Positions 35,335-43,812 of a stretch of DNA of 64,000 nt are shown here, piece by piece. The position numbers were made by a program, and so were the translations under genes. The notes under the pieces are model-generated. The model saw only the letters and a list, made by a program, of their open reading frames with translations, had not been told where the DNA came from and made no database searches. Each line of letters opens with the position of its first letter. Within the stretch, counting starts at the first letter, position 1. The stretch lies in assembly GCA_910586725.1 (NCBI GenBank), contig CAJUJL010000004.1, forward strand, positions 36,629 through 100,628, in the 5' to 3' direction. This DNA is from an uncultured Lachnospiraceae bacterium (GTDB lineage Bacteria > Bacillota > Clostridia > Lachnospirales > Lachnospiraceae).

Positions 35335-35727
35335 CTATTCTTCCGTTTCCGTGCTTTCCACTTCTTCCGCGGACATAATCTGCATCATCTCATACGCCGT
35401 CATAGACGTGGAAAGCGTATAGTTTCCTTCTTTGATCTTCTTTGCGTAAGAAGACAGCTTTAACTGTACGACAAAAAGATTGGCGTCCCGGATCAGGCCT
35501 TTCTTTTCCAACAGGTCCCCCAGCTCTTTGTCACTCATCTGAGCGGTCACCTGGATCACCTTATCTTCTCCCTCTTCCGGCAAATCCACTGCCGGCTCCG
35601 TAAACACGCGGTAACCAAAACCATATGCCGCCTTTCCACCCTGGTACAGGCCGACTGCCAACAAGCTCAAAATCAGAATGGAAAAACTTATGCTGACAAT
35701 TTTTAACACTATTTTGTTGGCGCTCAT
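35335..35727 (-). CDS. MltG/YceG N-terminal-like membrane protein without catalytic domain
   Basis: The 130-residue protein has one transmembrane helix (about 7-29). A LysM-like segment follows, VTAQMSDKELGDLLEKKGLI with LKEG-type KIKEGNYTLSTSMTAYEMM, as found at the N terminus of the endolytic transglycosylase MltG. The catalytic YceG domain with its essential Glu is absent: the protein ends with an acidic tail. The stop is clean and the next gene follows closely, so it looks like a stable short form rather than a fresh truncation. Position matches that of mltG (yrrL) beside trmR in Bacillus. Confidence 0.78.
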   Translation of the reverse strand: MSANKIVLKIVSISFSILILSLLAVGLYQGGKAAYGFGYRVFTEPAVDLPEEGEDKVIQVTAQMSDKELGDLLEKKGLIRDANLFVVQLKLSSYAKKIKEGNYTLSTSMTAYEMMQIMSAEEVESTETEE

Positions 35728-35741
35728 TTTTTCCTCCGTAT

Positions 35742-36089
35742 TTAAAACACTTCTTTATTTTCAAAGTTCAGTTCAAAATCCAGTTTTTCCAGAAGATGAA
35801 AACTCACCTGACGTAAAATGCGGCAAAGCGCGTTTTCCGCCGTAAGATATTCCCACACCACAGGATGTTCCGTTACCGATCCGAATTCCTGCCAGAGTTT
35901 ATCCCCTTCTTCAAAATGATCCGTGCTGCTGTTTTGAAATTCATAATTGCGTCTGCGGAATTCATCGGCTTTTTCTTTTAAAATCGGATATTGAAGAATC
36001 TTTTTCTTAGCTTCCTGATATTTTTTGTACTCTTCACTTTCCTCAATCGCTTCCACAAGCGCATTCGTCATTTCCTGTACCTGGCTCAT
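35742..36089 (-). CDS. YlbF family regulator
   Basis: The 115-residue helical protein has the YlbF/YmcA core YKKYQEAKKKILQYPILKEK and DEFRRRNYEFQ. In Bacillus YlbF works with YmcA and YaaT as a partner of RNase Y in mRNA maturation. Here it lies immediately downstream of the RNase J gene (25 bases), which suggests a link to RNA turnover. Whether it binds RNase J or Y is not known. Confidence 0.85.
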   Translation of the reverse strand: MSQVQEMTNALVEAIEESEEYKKYQEAKKKILQYPILKEKADEFRRRNYEFQNSSTDHFEEGDKLWQEFGSVTEHPVVWEYLTAENALCRILRQVSFHLLEKLDFELNFENKEVF

Positions 36090-36114
36090 ACTCCATCCTT
36101 CTTTGCTGCCGCCG

Positions 36115-37785
36115 TTATACTTCCATAATGATAGGAATAATCATCGGCTTTCTTTTTGTTTCTTTCCACACAAATTCCCCAAGGGAATCTTTGATTTCTG
36201 TCTTGATCTTACTCCAGTCCGTTATATTTTTCTCCGTAATCTGGCCCATCGTATCATCAAGGACCTGCTTGGCCTCATCCATCAGGCTCTCGGATCCCCT
36301 GACATAGACAAATCCTCTTGATACAATATCCGGTCCCGCAAGCACCTGCCCGGAACCTTCTTCTAACGTAAGCACTACGATAATAATGCCCTCTTCCGCC
36401 AAATGCTGCCTGTCTCTTAAAACAATATTCCCCACATCGCCAACGCCCAGTCCGTCTACCATGACATTGCCGACATGCACACGGCCCGTTACTTTTGCGC
36501 CGTTTTCGTCCAGTTCCAACACGTCTCCGGATCTTAAGATAAAAATATTATCTTTTTGGTAGCCCAATTCTTCCGCGACTTTTTTCTGCGCCATCAGATG
36601 CCGGTATTCCCCATGCACCGGAATCGCATACTGGGGACGGACGAGCGAATAGATCAGTTTAATATCTTCCTGACATGCATGTCCCGATACGTGAGCGTCC
36701 TGGAAAATAACGTCCGCTCCTTTTCGAAACAGCTCATTGATCACATTGGAAACAGCCTTTTCATTTCCCGGAATCGGATTGGAGCTGAATATAATCGTAT
36801 CCCTGGGCTTAATCGTAATTTTTTTGTGCATGCCCGAGGCCATACGGGACAACGCGGCCATCGATTCTCCCTGGCTTCCCGTCGTAATCAAAACGGTCTG
36901 CTCGTCCGGGTAATTCTTAAGCTGCTCTACGTCAATCAGCGTATGATCGGGTATGTCCAGATAACCAAGCTCCGTAGCCGTGGCAATGATATTTACCATG
37001 CTCCGTCCTTCCACCACGACTTTTCTTCCGTATTTGCACGCAGAATTGATAATCTGCTGCACACGGTCTACATTCGAAGCAAAGGTTGCAATAATAATTC
37101 TTGAATTTTTGTGTTCTGAAAAAATATTATCGAAAGTTCTTCCGACAGACCTCTCCGACATCGTAAATCCGGGCCGTTCCGCATTTGTACTGTCACACAT
37201 CAGCGCCAGCACGCCCTTCTTTCCAATCTCTCCAAGTCTTGCAAGATCAATTGCATCGCCAAATACCGGCGTATAATCAACTTTAAAATCTCCTGTATGA
37301 ACGACAATGCCCGCCGGAGAATAAATAGCCAGCGCCGCCGCATCCTGAATGCTGTGATTGGTTTTGATAAATTCAACCCTGAAACTGCCAAGATTGATGT
37401 GCTGTCCATATTTGACAACTTTTCGTTTTACTTTTGTGAGCATATTGTGTTCGGTCAATTTATGATCAATAATGCCGATCGTAAGTTTCGTCGCATAAAT
37501 CGGCACATTTATTTCTCTTAATACATAAGGAATCGCGCCAATATGATCTTCATGTCCGTGCGTAATAAAAAATCCCTTTACTTTATCTATATGATCCCGT
37601 AAATACGTAATATCCGGTATTACCAGGTCAATGCCCAGCATATCGTCCTCCGGAAAAGAAAGTCCGCAGTCCACGACAATAATACTGTCTTCGTATTCAA
37701 AAGCAGTAATATTCATCCCGATCTGCTCCAATCCTCCCAATGGAATGATTTTCAGCTTCGAATGTTCTGTTGTTTTCTGTTTCAA
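36115..37785 (-). CDS. rnj: Ribonuclease J
   Basis: RNase J is a 5'-3' exo- and endoribonuclease of mRNA decay and rRNA maturation. The 556-residue protein has the metallo-beta-lactamase metal site FITHGHEDHIGAIPYVL, later HTGDFKVD, the beta-CASP region CDSTNAERPGFT and HVSGHACQEDIK, and a conserved C-terminal domain. One copy is in the window, so RNase J1 versus J2 cannot be assigned. It is flanked by DUF1292 upstream and ylbF downstream. Confidence 0.96.
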   Translation of the reverse strand: MKQKTTEHSKLKIIPLGGLEQIGMNITAFEYEDSIIVVDCGLSFPEDDMLGIDLVIPDITYLRDHIDKVKGFFITHGHEDHIGAIPYVLREINVPIYATKLTIGIIDHKLTEHNMLTKVKRKVVKYGQHINLGSFRVEFIKTNHSIQDAAALAIYSPAGIVVHTGDFKVDYTPVFGDAIDLARLGEIGKKGVLALMCDSTNAERPGFTMSERSVGRTFDNIFSEHKNSRIIIATFASNVDRVQQIINSACKYGRKVVVEGRSMVNIIATATELGYLDIPDHTLIDVEQLKNYPDEQTVLITTGSQGESMAALSRMASGMHKKITIKPRDTIIFSSNPIPGNEKAVSNVINELFRKGADVIFQDAHVSGHACQEDIKLIYSLVRPQYAIPVHGEYRHLMAQKKVAEELGYQKDNIFILRSGDVLELDENGAKVTGRVHVGNVMVDGLGVGDVGNIVLRDRQHLAEEGIIIVVLTLEEGSGQVLAGPDIVSRGFVYVRGSESLMDEAKQVLDDTMGQITEKNITDWSKIKTEIKDSLGEFVWKETKRKPMIIPIIMEV

Positions 37786-37824
37786 AAAAAATACCTCCGT
37801 CCATATTTTTAATATTCTGCTAAC

Positions 37825-38088
37825 TTATTCCTTATACTCTAAATCAACATCTTCCATCAGTTCCGCAAAGACTCTGCCAATGGCTTCTATCTGGGCGTCC
37901 TCTTCCACCATCGCATATACCGTCTCTTCTCCCTCCGAAGATACTTCTTTTAAAATATAAGCTTCTGAATCACCGTCTTCCTCATCGGTAACCAGTAAAT
38001 AATTCTGATTGTTAATCTGTGTCTGTTCCAGACAAAAAAACTCAACCGCTTCCTGTGTGTCAGGATCTGTAAATCTGATTTTTTCCAT
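37825..38088 (-). CDS. DUF1292 family protein (YrzB-like)
   Basis: This acidic 87-residue protein matches DUF1292 (YrzB): VNYLLVTDEEDGDSEAYILK-like core (here QNYLLVTDEEDGDSEAYILK) and EEDAQIEAIGRVFAEL. Function is unknown. It lies two bases after ruvX and follows the order ireB-ruvX-yrzB conserved in Firmicutes. Confidence 0.9.
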   Translation of the reverse strand: MEKIRFTDPDTQEAVEFFCLEQTQINNQNYLLVTDEEDGDSEAYILKEVSSEGEETVYAMVEEDAQIEAIGRVFAELMEDVDLEYKE

Positions 38089-38090
38089 AG

Positions 38091-38522
38091 TTATTTCCCA
38101 TTCATTTTCATAAAATCCAAATATCCCTGCAGAATCATCATTGCCGCTATCTCATCCACGTACTCTTTCCGCTTCTCTCTGCGGATGCCGCTGATCTGCA
38201 TGACGTGGTCGGCAGCGACAGTTGTCAGACGTTCATCCCACAATTCCACCGAAAGATCCATCCGGCGTTCTAACATCGCCTGAAACTCTTTTGTTTTTTC
38301 GCAACGCTCGCCTTCTGTATTATTCATATTTTTGGGATACCCCAATACAATTTTACTTACGCCATAAGAAGAAGCCAGCGCTTCGATTCTTGCCAAAGTT
38401 TGACGCAATTTATCAGGGGACTTTCTCCGAATAATTTCCACGCCCTGTGCCGTGATCCCCAATTCATCACTGACTGCCACGCCCACAGTATGCGTACCAA
38501 AGTCCAGTCCCAATATCCGCAT
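38091..38522 (-). CDS. ruvX: YqgF/RuvX family putative Holliday junction resolvase / pre-16S nuclease
   Basis: The 143-residue RNase H-fold protein starts MRILGLDFGTHTVGVAVSDE with the first catalytic Asp, and ends with WDERLTTVAA and RREKRKEYVDEIAAMMIL holding the last acid. YqgF in Escherichia coli matures the 5' end of 16S rRNA; a Holliday junction role was proposed earlier. Gene order ireB-ruvX-DUF1292 is typical. Confidence 0.93.
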   Translation of the reverse strand: MRILGLDFGTHTVGVAVSDELGITAQGVEIIRRKSPDKLRQTLARIEALASSYGVSKIVLGYPKNMNNTEGERCEKTKEFQAMLERRMDLSVELWDERLTTVAADHVMQISGIRREKRKEYVDEIAAMMILQGYLDFMKMNGK

Positions 38523-38536
38523 AAATTTCCTCCGTG

Positions 38537-38800
38537 CTATTTTACAAGCCTTTCTTTGATATACTCCTGTAATATTTCTTCTACGATTTCGTCACGTTCT
38601 ACTTTCATAATCAGACTTCTTGCATTATTATGACTGGTAATGTAAGTGGGATCACCGGACATAATATATCCAACAATCTGGTTTACCGGATTGTAACCCT
38701 TTTCTGTAAGAGCTTCATAGACAATGGCAAGCACATCCTTTACCTGCATCTCCGGTTCTTTTTCTACTTTGAAAAATTGTGTGTTGTTCAAATTCTGCAT
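38537..38800 (-). CDS. IreB family regulatory phosphoprotein
   Basis: The 87-residue protein has the UPF0297/IreB core VKDVLAIVYEALTEKGYNP and GDPTYITSHNNARSLI. In Enterococcus IreB is phosphorylated by the kinase IreK and controls cephalosporin resistance. The N-terminal segment NLNNTQFFKV contains the Thr that is the likely phosphosite. It heads the ireB-ruvX-DUF1292-rnj run, with a promoter in the gap before it. Confidence 0.9.
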   Translation of the reverse strand: MQNLNNTQFFKVEKEPEMQVKDVLAIVYEALTEKGYNPVNQIVGYIMSGDPTYITSHNNARSLIMKVERDEIVEEILQEYIKERLVK

Positions 38801-38860
38801 AATTTCACGCCCTTATATTCTGCTCTTTTGTTTTTTGCACGCAAAAGCACTGCTGGTACT

Positions 38861-38889
38861 ATTGTAATATATTATGTCCTAAAATTCAA
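38861..38889 (-). promoter_or_regulatory. Promoter of the ireB-ruvX-DUF1292-rnj run
   Basis: On the minus strand TTGAAT (38884-38889), 17 bases and TACAAT (38861-38866). The -35 box lies within the last codons of mtaB. Confidence 0.55.
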
Positions 38890-40198
38890 CCATAAGATAC
38901 GAAGCAGCGTCTAATCTGCCCGCAATCTTCCCTTTAACAAAGGAATTTGACAAATTTTTATCCGTTTCCAGCGCAACTTTTACATACTCTTGTGTGTATC
39001 CTGCAAAATATCTCCTTCCCTCTTTCTCCATCGGTTCTTCCATCAAAACCTCTGCGATTTTCCCGTTATAATAGGAGCGGAATTCCTCCGACATTTCATT
39101 TGCCAGTAAAATCAGCTCTTCGCTTCTGGCTGCCTTGATCTGCTCCGGCACCTGATCTGGCATAAGGCTTGCTCTTGTTCCTTCACGTTTTGAGTATTTG
39201 AAAATATGCATTTCATAAAAATTTACATCTTTCAGAAATTTTTTCGTCGTCAAAAATTCCTCTTCCGTCTCTCCCGGAAATCCTGTAATAACGTCTGTCG
39301 TAATGGCCGGATGTATAAAATGCCGTCTTAACAGCTCGCAGCTTTCGTAATATTGCGCCGTATTGTATTTGCGGTTCATCCGCTTCAAGGTTGCGTCGCA
39401 GCCGCTTTGCAGCGATAAATGAAAATGCGGACAGATCTTTTCGGCGCCCGCAATTCCCTTGACAAACTCAGGCGTAACGATTCCCGGCTCCAGCGACCCC
39501 AGGCGGATCCGCCGTATGCCTTTGATTTTATCCGCCTCGCAAATCAGACGCAGAAGACTTTCTCCAATGTCAATTCCATAAGAACTTAAATGTATGCCGG
39601 ATAATACGATTTCCTTGCATCCATTTGCCGAAAGCCGCTTCACTTCATCTAATACGTCTGTAAACGAACGGCTTCTTACCCTCCCTCTTGCATAGGGAAT
39701 GATGCAGTAGCTGCAAAACTGGTTGCACCCGTCCTGCACTTTGACAAACGCCCTCGTATGGTCTGTCGTCTGTTGAATGCAAAGATTTTCATACGGCTGC
39801 CTGTGGCTGATTTCCACAACGGATTCGTTCCTGCTTTGATCCGCTTCATAAGCCGCTATGATTTCTGTCAGATCCTGCTTTTTGTTGTTTCCGATAATTA
39901 TATCCACCGCATCATCCAGCCTTGCCTCTTCTGTTTTTGTCTGTACATAACATCCCGCGGCCACAATAATCGCAGAGGGATTTCTTTTTCTGGCGCGATG
40001 CAGCATCTGGCGGGATTTACGGTCGGCCATATTAGTCACGGAACAGGTATTGACTACATACACATCCGCTTTTTGCGCAAAATCCACAATTTCATATCCG
40101 GCGTTTTCCAAAGACTGGCGCATGGCCTGTGTTTCATAAGAATTTACTTTACAGCCAAGGCTGTGCAGCGCCGCTTTTTTTTGATTCCATTTTTCCAC
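38879..40198 (-). CDS. mtaB: tRNA t6A37 methylthiotransferase MtaB
   Basis: MtaB converts t6A37 to ms2t6A37 in tRNAs reading ANN codons. The 439-residue protein has the UPF0004 domain (AALHSLGCKVNSYETQAM), the radical SAM motif CNQFCSYC, and a C-terminal TRAM region. SLGCKVNSYE is diagnostic for MtaB over MiaB and RimO. The start is GTG at 40198 with GGAGGG six bases upstream. Confidence 0.95.
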   Translation of the reverse strand: MEKWNQKKAALHSLGCKVNSYETQAMRQSLENAGYEIVDFAQKADVYVVNTCSVTNMADRKSRQMLHRARKRNPSAIIVAAGCYVQTKTEEARLDDAVDIIIGNNKKQDLTEIIAAYEADQSRNESVVEISHRQPYENLCIQQTTDHTRAFVKVQDGCNQFCSYCIIPYARGRVRSRSFTDVLDEVKRLSANGCKEIVLSGIHLSSYGIDIGESLLRLICEADKIKGIRRIRLGSLEPGIVTPEFVKGIAGAEKICPHFHLSLQSGCDATLKRMNRKYNTAQYYESCELLRRHFIHPAITTDVITGFPGETEEEFLTTKKFLKDVNFYEMHIFKYSKREGTRASLMPDQVPEQIKAARSEELILLANEMSEEFRSYYNGKIAEVLMEEPMEKEGRRYFAGYTQEYVKVALETDKNLSNSFVKGKIAGRLDAASYLMVEF

Positions 40199-40263
40199 AA
40201 TTTCCCTCCAAACCGACAGACAAAAACCACTGCCCTGACATGCGATTCTCCCTATAAATGGGA

Positions 40264-40292
40264 TTGACTTTTCTATTTAAAACAAGTACTAT
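40264..40292 (+). promoter_or_regulatory. Promoter of the HPr-like gene
   Basis: TTGACT (40264-40269), 17 bases and TACTAT (40287-40292) lie about 40 bases before the ATG at 40331. Confidence 0.65.
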
Positions 40293-40330
40293 ATAAGTAA
40301 TGGAAAACAATTAAAAGGAGGATGGTATAC

Positions 40331-40564
40331 ATGAAAACAGTTCAGATTTCTTTAAATTCCATCGATAAAGTAAAAGCTTTTGTCAATACTGTAACTCAGT
40401 TTGATTATGATTTTGACTTAATCTCCGGAAGATATACGATTGACGCCAAATCTATCATGGGTATTTTCAGTCTGGATTTATCCAAACCAATCGACTTAGC
40501 TATTCATGTTGAAAATGAAGAAGCCGAAATTTTAGAAGCTTTAGAGCCTTATCTTGTAAAATAA
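40331..40564 (+). CDS. HPr-like protein lacking the phosphorylatable histidine
   Basis: The 77-residue protein has the HPr fold pattern. The regulatory serine region AKSIMGIFSLDL is kept, with Ser41 equivalent to HPr Ser46, the site of HPr kinase. The active-site region that reads LGLHARPA in HPr is here LNSIDKVK, so His15 aligns with Ser10 and Arg17 with Asp12. It cannot carry phosphate for the PTS in the normal way, but could act as a CcpA co-regulator like Bacillus Crh, which also lacks His15. ATG 40331 has AGGAGG nine bases upstream. It has its own promoter and terminator and is monocistronic. Confidence 0.85.
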   Translation: MKTVQISLNSIDKVKAFVNTVTQFDYDFDLISGRYTIDAKSIMGIFSLDLSKPIDLAIHVENEEAEILEALEPYLVK

Positions 40565-40576
40565 AGATACCATCTG

Positions 40577-40607
40577 AAAGCATCCCGTCTGAAGGGATGC
40601 TTTTTTT
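40577..40607 (+). terminator. Rho-independent terminator of the HPr-like gene
   Basis: AAAGCATCCC pairs with GGGATGCTTT (loop GTCTGAA), followed by a run of seven Ts in all. Between here and 40680 a CCTCCCAAGGAGG hairpin is seen but no gene. Confidence 0.9.
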
Positions 40608-40679
40608 GCGTTGCGGCGGAAATCAAATATGCCGCTAAAGCGCACCTCCCAAGGAGGGGAAATCACGCTTTGCCGTCTT

Positions 40680-41873
40680 TTATTCATCCTCTCCGGCTTT
40701 CACGCAAACGATCTCCGCCGTCTTGATTGCCGTTTCCATTAACTGATCGATTTTTTCAGATAACCTTTTTTCGGATCGTTCCATCGCCTTTAAATTCGGT
40801 TTTGTAACCGGATGCTTTGCCACAAAAATCGTACAACAGTCCTCAAAGGGCAATATGCTTGTCTCATAGGCGTCTATTTTTTCGGAAATCCCAATAATCT
40901 CGTTTTTGTCAAACCCGATCAGCGGACGATACACCGGCATAGTGCACACCGCGTTCGTCGCCGCCAAGGACTGCATGGTCTGGCTTGCAACCTGTCCTAT
41001 GCTTTCTCCTGTCACAAGGCCCAGACAGTTGTTTTCTTTTGCAAAATGCTCCGCAATCCGCATCATGTAGCGGCGCATTAAAATCGTCAGTTCTTCGTGC
41101 GGACACTGTTCATAAATATAGAGCTGAATATCCGTAAAGTTGACGATATGAAGGTGAATATCTCCCGTATAGCGGGATATGATTTTCGCAAGATCCACGA
41201 CTTTTTGCCTGGCTCTCTCGCTGGTATACGGCGGCGCGTGAAAATAAACCGCATCCACCGAAACTCCCCGCTTTGCGATCATATAACCGGCAACCGGACT
41301 GTCGATACCGCCCGACAGCAAAAGCATCGCTTTCCCGTTGGTTCCTACCGGCATACCGCCGGGTCCTTTGATTTCTTCAGAGTAAAGATTGATTTCTTCA
41401 CGGATTTCCACGCACAGCAGCACATCCGGATTGTGCACATCCACTCTGATTTCCGGAAACGCTTCCAATATTTTCTCCCCTAAGGCAGCGTTTAATTCCA
41501 TAGAGTCCATAGGATAATTTTTCCTGGCTCTTCTGGCATGGACTTTGAAGGTAATGTTTTTGTCCGGATACACGCGGTCCATATAAGCGGTAACTTCCTG
41601 CGCCAGTTTGTCAAACCCCTCGTCCTCCAACAGGACGACAGGACAGATGCCTACGATTCCAAACACCTTAGAAAGCGCTCCGATCACCTCATCTTCATCA
41701 AATTCACTTTTGGCGTCCACATAAATTCTGCCCTGCAGACGCCGCACCTGAAACGATCCGTCCACCTGCTTTAACGCCCTGTGAATCTGTCTGACCAAAG
41801 CATCTTCAAAAATATATCTGTTCTTTCCTTTTATGGCGATTTCCGCATACTTAATTAAAAAAGATTGATACAT
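40680..41873 (-). CDS. thiI: tRNA 4-thiouridine synthase ThiI
   Basis: ThiI adenylates U8 of tRNA and transfers sulfur to form s4U; in some bacteria it also serves thiamine synthesis. The 397-residue protein has an N-terminal ferredoxin-like domain, THUMP domain and PP-loop SGGIDSPVAGYM, and ends without the C-terminal rhodanese domain of Escherichia coli ThiI. This is the short Bacillus form that works with a dedicated cysteine desulfurase, and such a gene lies directly upstream. ATG 41873 (MYQSFLIKYAEIAIKG) has GGAGG five bases upstream. Confidence 0.95.
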   Translation of the reverse strand: MYQSFLIKYAEIAIKGKNRYIFEDALVRQIHRALKQVDGSFQVRRLQGRIYVDAKSEFDEDEVIGALSKVFGIVGICPVVLLEDEGFDKLAQEVTAYMDRVYPDKNITFKVHARRARKNYPMDSMELNAALGEKILEAFPEIRVDVHNPDVLLCVEIREEINLYSEEIKGPGGMPVGTNGKAMLLLSGGIDSPVAGYMIAKRGVSVDAVYFHAPPYTSERARQKVVDLAKIISRYTGDIHLHIVNFTDIQLYIYEQCPHEELTILMRRYMMRIAEHFAKENNCLGLVTGESIGQVASQTMQSLAATNAVCTMPVYRPLIGFDKNEIIGISEKIDAYETSILPFEDCCTIFVAKHPVTKPNLKAMERSEKRLSEKIDQLMETAIKTAEIVCVKAGEDE

Positions 41874-41886
41874 GATTTCCTCCATA

Positions 41887-43047
41887 TTACTTCCTCGTAT
41901 ATTGTCTCAAAAACGGAATGATTTCACGCATGCACGTTATGGCATAGTCTGTTTCTTCTTTTGTTGTCGCCTCGCAGAAGCTGAATCTGACGGTGGAACC
42001 CAACAGGCTTTCTTTCATCCCAATCGCCTTTAATGTCCGGCTTACGGAAGGCTTATTGGAAGAACACGCGCTGCCCGCCGAAACATAAACGCCTTTCTCT
42101 TCCAGCGCATGCAAAAGAACTTCGCTTCTTACGCCGTCCACACTGACGCTTACGATATGGGGCGCAAAATCCTTCTCCTGCGTTCCATGGATTGTAACGC
42201 CGTCCAGCAAAGCGGCTTCCCGGATAAAAAATCTCCTCAAATCATACATATGCTCTGCACTTGCTTTCCGGCTGGCGCAAATCATAGCCGCCGCCTCGCC
42301 CAATGCCGCAATTGCCGGCACATTCTCCGTACCGGAACGCATTCCTTTCTGCTGGCCGCCTCCGTAAAGAACCGGTTTGATTTTCGTTTTCTCTTTCACA
42401 TACAAAAACCCGACGCCTTTGGGCGCATGAATTTTATGCCCGCTGACAGAAAGCAGGTCAATATCCAGACTTTTCGGATAAACTTCGATTTTCCCGTACG
42501 ACTGGATGGCGTCTGTGTGAATCAGCGCATGCGGGGCTTTTTTACGTATCAATGCGGCAGCATCTTTGATCGGCTGTATGGAGCCGATCTCATTGTTCAC
42601 CTGCATAATGGAAACAAGTATTGTCTCATGATCCAATGCCGCCTCCAGATCGTCAAGAGAAATGACGCCCTCTGCGTTCACCGGAAGATACGTCACATGA
42701 TACCCCATCTCCTCCAGGCGCCGCATAGGCTGTTCTACGGAAGCATGTTCGATTGCGGAGGTAATAATGTGGTTTCCCGCTCTTTTATTTGCCTCTACGC
42801 TTCCCAAAACAGCCATATTATTCGCTTCCGTCCCACCGGAAGTAAATATAATTTCTTTTTCCTGCGCTTTTATGGTTTTTGCTATTTTCTTTCTGGCTTC
42901 TTTGATATAATTTTCCGCCCTGGCTCCCATTGTATGAAGCGAAGAAGGATTCCCGTAATCCTCTGTCAAAAGCCGCATCATGATTTCTGCGGCCCGCGCG
43001 CTGCACCTTGTCGTCGCAGCATTGTCTAAATACGCTTCCATTTCCAT
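41887..43047 (-). CDS. Cysteine desulfurase (NifS/IscS-like)
   Basis: This PLP enzyme removes sulfur from cysteine. The 386-residue protein shows YLDNAATT, the PLP lysine motif SVSGHKIHAPKGVGFLY and the sulfur-carrying cysteine loop SAGSACSSNKPSVS. Position next to the rhodanese-less thiI suggests it feeds s4U synthesis, like Bacillus NifZ. There is no iscU or sufU neighbour. ATG 43047 overlaps the rsmE stop (TAATG); an in-frame ATG at 43041 is an alternative start. Confidence 0.93.
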   Translation of the reverse strand: MEMEAYLDNAATTRCSARAAEIMMRLLTEDYGNPSSLHTMGARAENYIKEARKKIAKTIKAQEKEIIFTSGGTEANNMAVLGSVEANKRAGNHIITSAIEHASVEQPMRRLEEMGYHVTYLPVNAEGVISLDDLEAALDHETILVSIMQVNNEIGSIQPIKDAAALIRKKAPHALIHTDAIQSYGKIEVYPKSLDIDLLSVSGHKIHAPKGVGFLYVKEKTKIKPVLYGGGQQKGMRSGTENVPAIAALGEAAAMICASRKASAEHMYDLRRFFIREAALLDGVTIHGTQEKDFAPHIVSVSVDGVRSEVLLHALEEKGVYVSAGSACSSNKPSVSRTLKAIGMKESLLGSTVRFSFCEATTKEETDYAITCMREIIPFLRQYTRK

Positions 43048-43784
43048 TACCCCATTTCCATCTCAAGCATCAACATGGACATTACGGCAATGCCCGCCGT
43101 ATCCGTTCGCAAAATCCGTTTTCCCAGAGAAATAATCTGCATCGAATCTTTTACCATTTCAATTTCTTCTTCCGCAAACCCGCCTTCCGGCCCAATGAAC
43201 ACACTGACGGAATCCCCCTGCCGAATCGAATCAAGGGCTTCTTTTGTTGCGCGCATCCCGTTCGCGTTTTCATAAGGAACCAGCCGCACATCGCATGAAG
43301 AGGCGTATCTGACTGCCTCATCATACTTCATAACGGAATGGATGTTTGGAATTATGCTCCGTTTCGCCTGTTTGGCTGCCGATTGGGAAATTTTCTGCCA
43401 TCGCCCGATTCTGGCCTCTTCTTTTTTGGGGTCGATTTTTGCGACACAGTATTTCATGGCTACCGGTATAATTTCATACACGCCCAATTCCACTGCCTTT
43501 TCAATTACGGTTTCCATGCGGTTTCCTTTGGGAATTGCCTGAAAAAGATAAATTTTTCCGGAAAGCTCCGTAGACGGCGCATCCTCTTTTAAAATATCCG
43601 CCTGTACAAATGCATCCGAAAGTTCCGAAATCGCGCAAAAATAATCACACCCTTTTTGGTTGCTGATGCGGATTTTCTCTCCCGGCTTCATACGGAGCAC
43701 GTTTTTGATGTGATTGACATCCGGTCCCGTTATCGTTATAAATTCCCTGCCAATCTGTGAATCTTCTACAAAAAACTGGTGCAT
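43047..43784 (-). CDS. rsmE: 16S rRNA (uracil1498-N3)-methyltransferase
   Basis: RsmE methylates U1498 of 16S rRNA. The 245-residue SPOUT protein has the PUA-like N terminus (MHQFFVEDSQIG; HIKNVLRMKPGEKI) and the knot region FIGPEGGFAEEEIE and SLGKRILRTDTAGIAV. It is downstream of prmA, as in Bacillus (yqeT-yqeU). Confidence 0.96.
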   Translation of the reverse strand: MHQFFVEDSQIGREFITITGPDVNHIKNVLRMKPGEKIRISNQKGCDYFCAISELSDAFVQADILKEDAPSTELSGKIYLFQAIPKGNRMETVIEKAVELGVYEIIPVAMKYCVAKIDPKKEEARIGRWQKISQSAAKQAKRSIIPNIHSVMKYDEAVRYASSCDVRLVPYENANGMRATKEALDSIRQGDSVSVFIGPEGGFAEEEIEMVKDSMQIISLGKRILRTDTAGIAVMSMLMLEMEMG

Positions 43785-43812
43785 AGGCTCCTCCGTGCGG
43801 CATCCGCCGCGG

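Noticed and set aside
36556..37104. 182-codon plus-strand frame opposite RNase J
   Set aside because: Antisense shadow of a strongly conserved gene with no start signals.
40610..40679. Possible terminator after thiI (CCTCCCAAGGAGG stem)
   Set aside because: The stem is short and lacks a T-tract on the minus strand; not listed as a terminator.
42109..43029. Long plus-strand open frame (306 codons) opposite the cysteine desulfurase gene
   Set aside because: It lies wholly antisense to a clear enzyme gene, has no ribosome binding site, and its product is His/Cys/Arg-rich with no family character.
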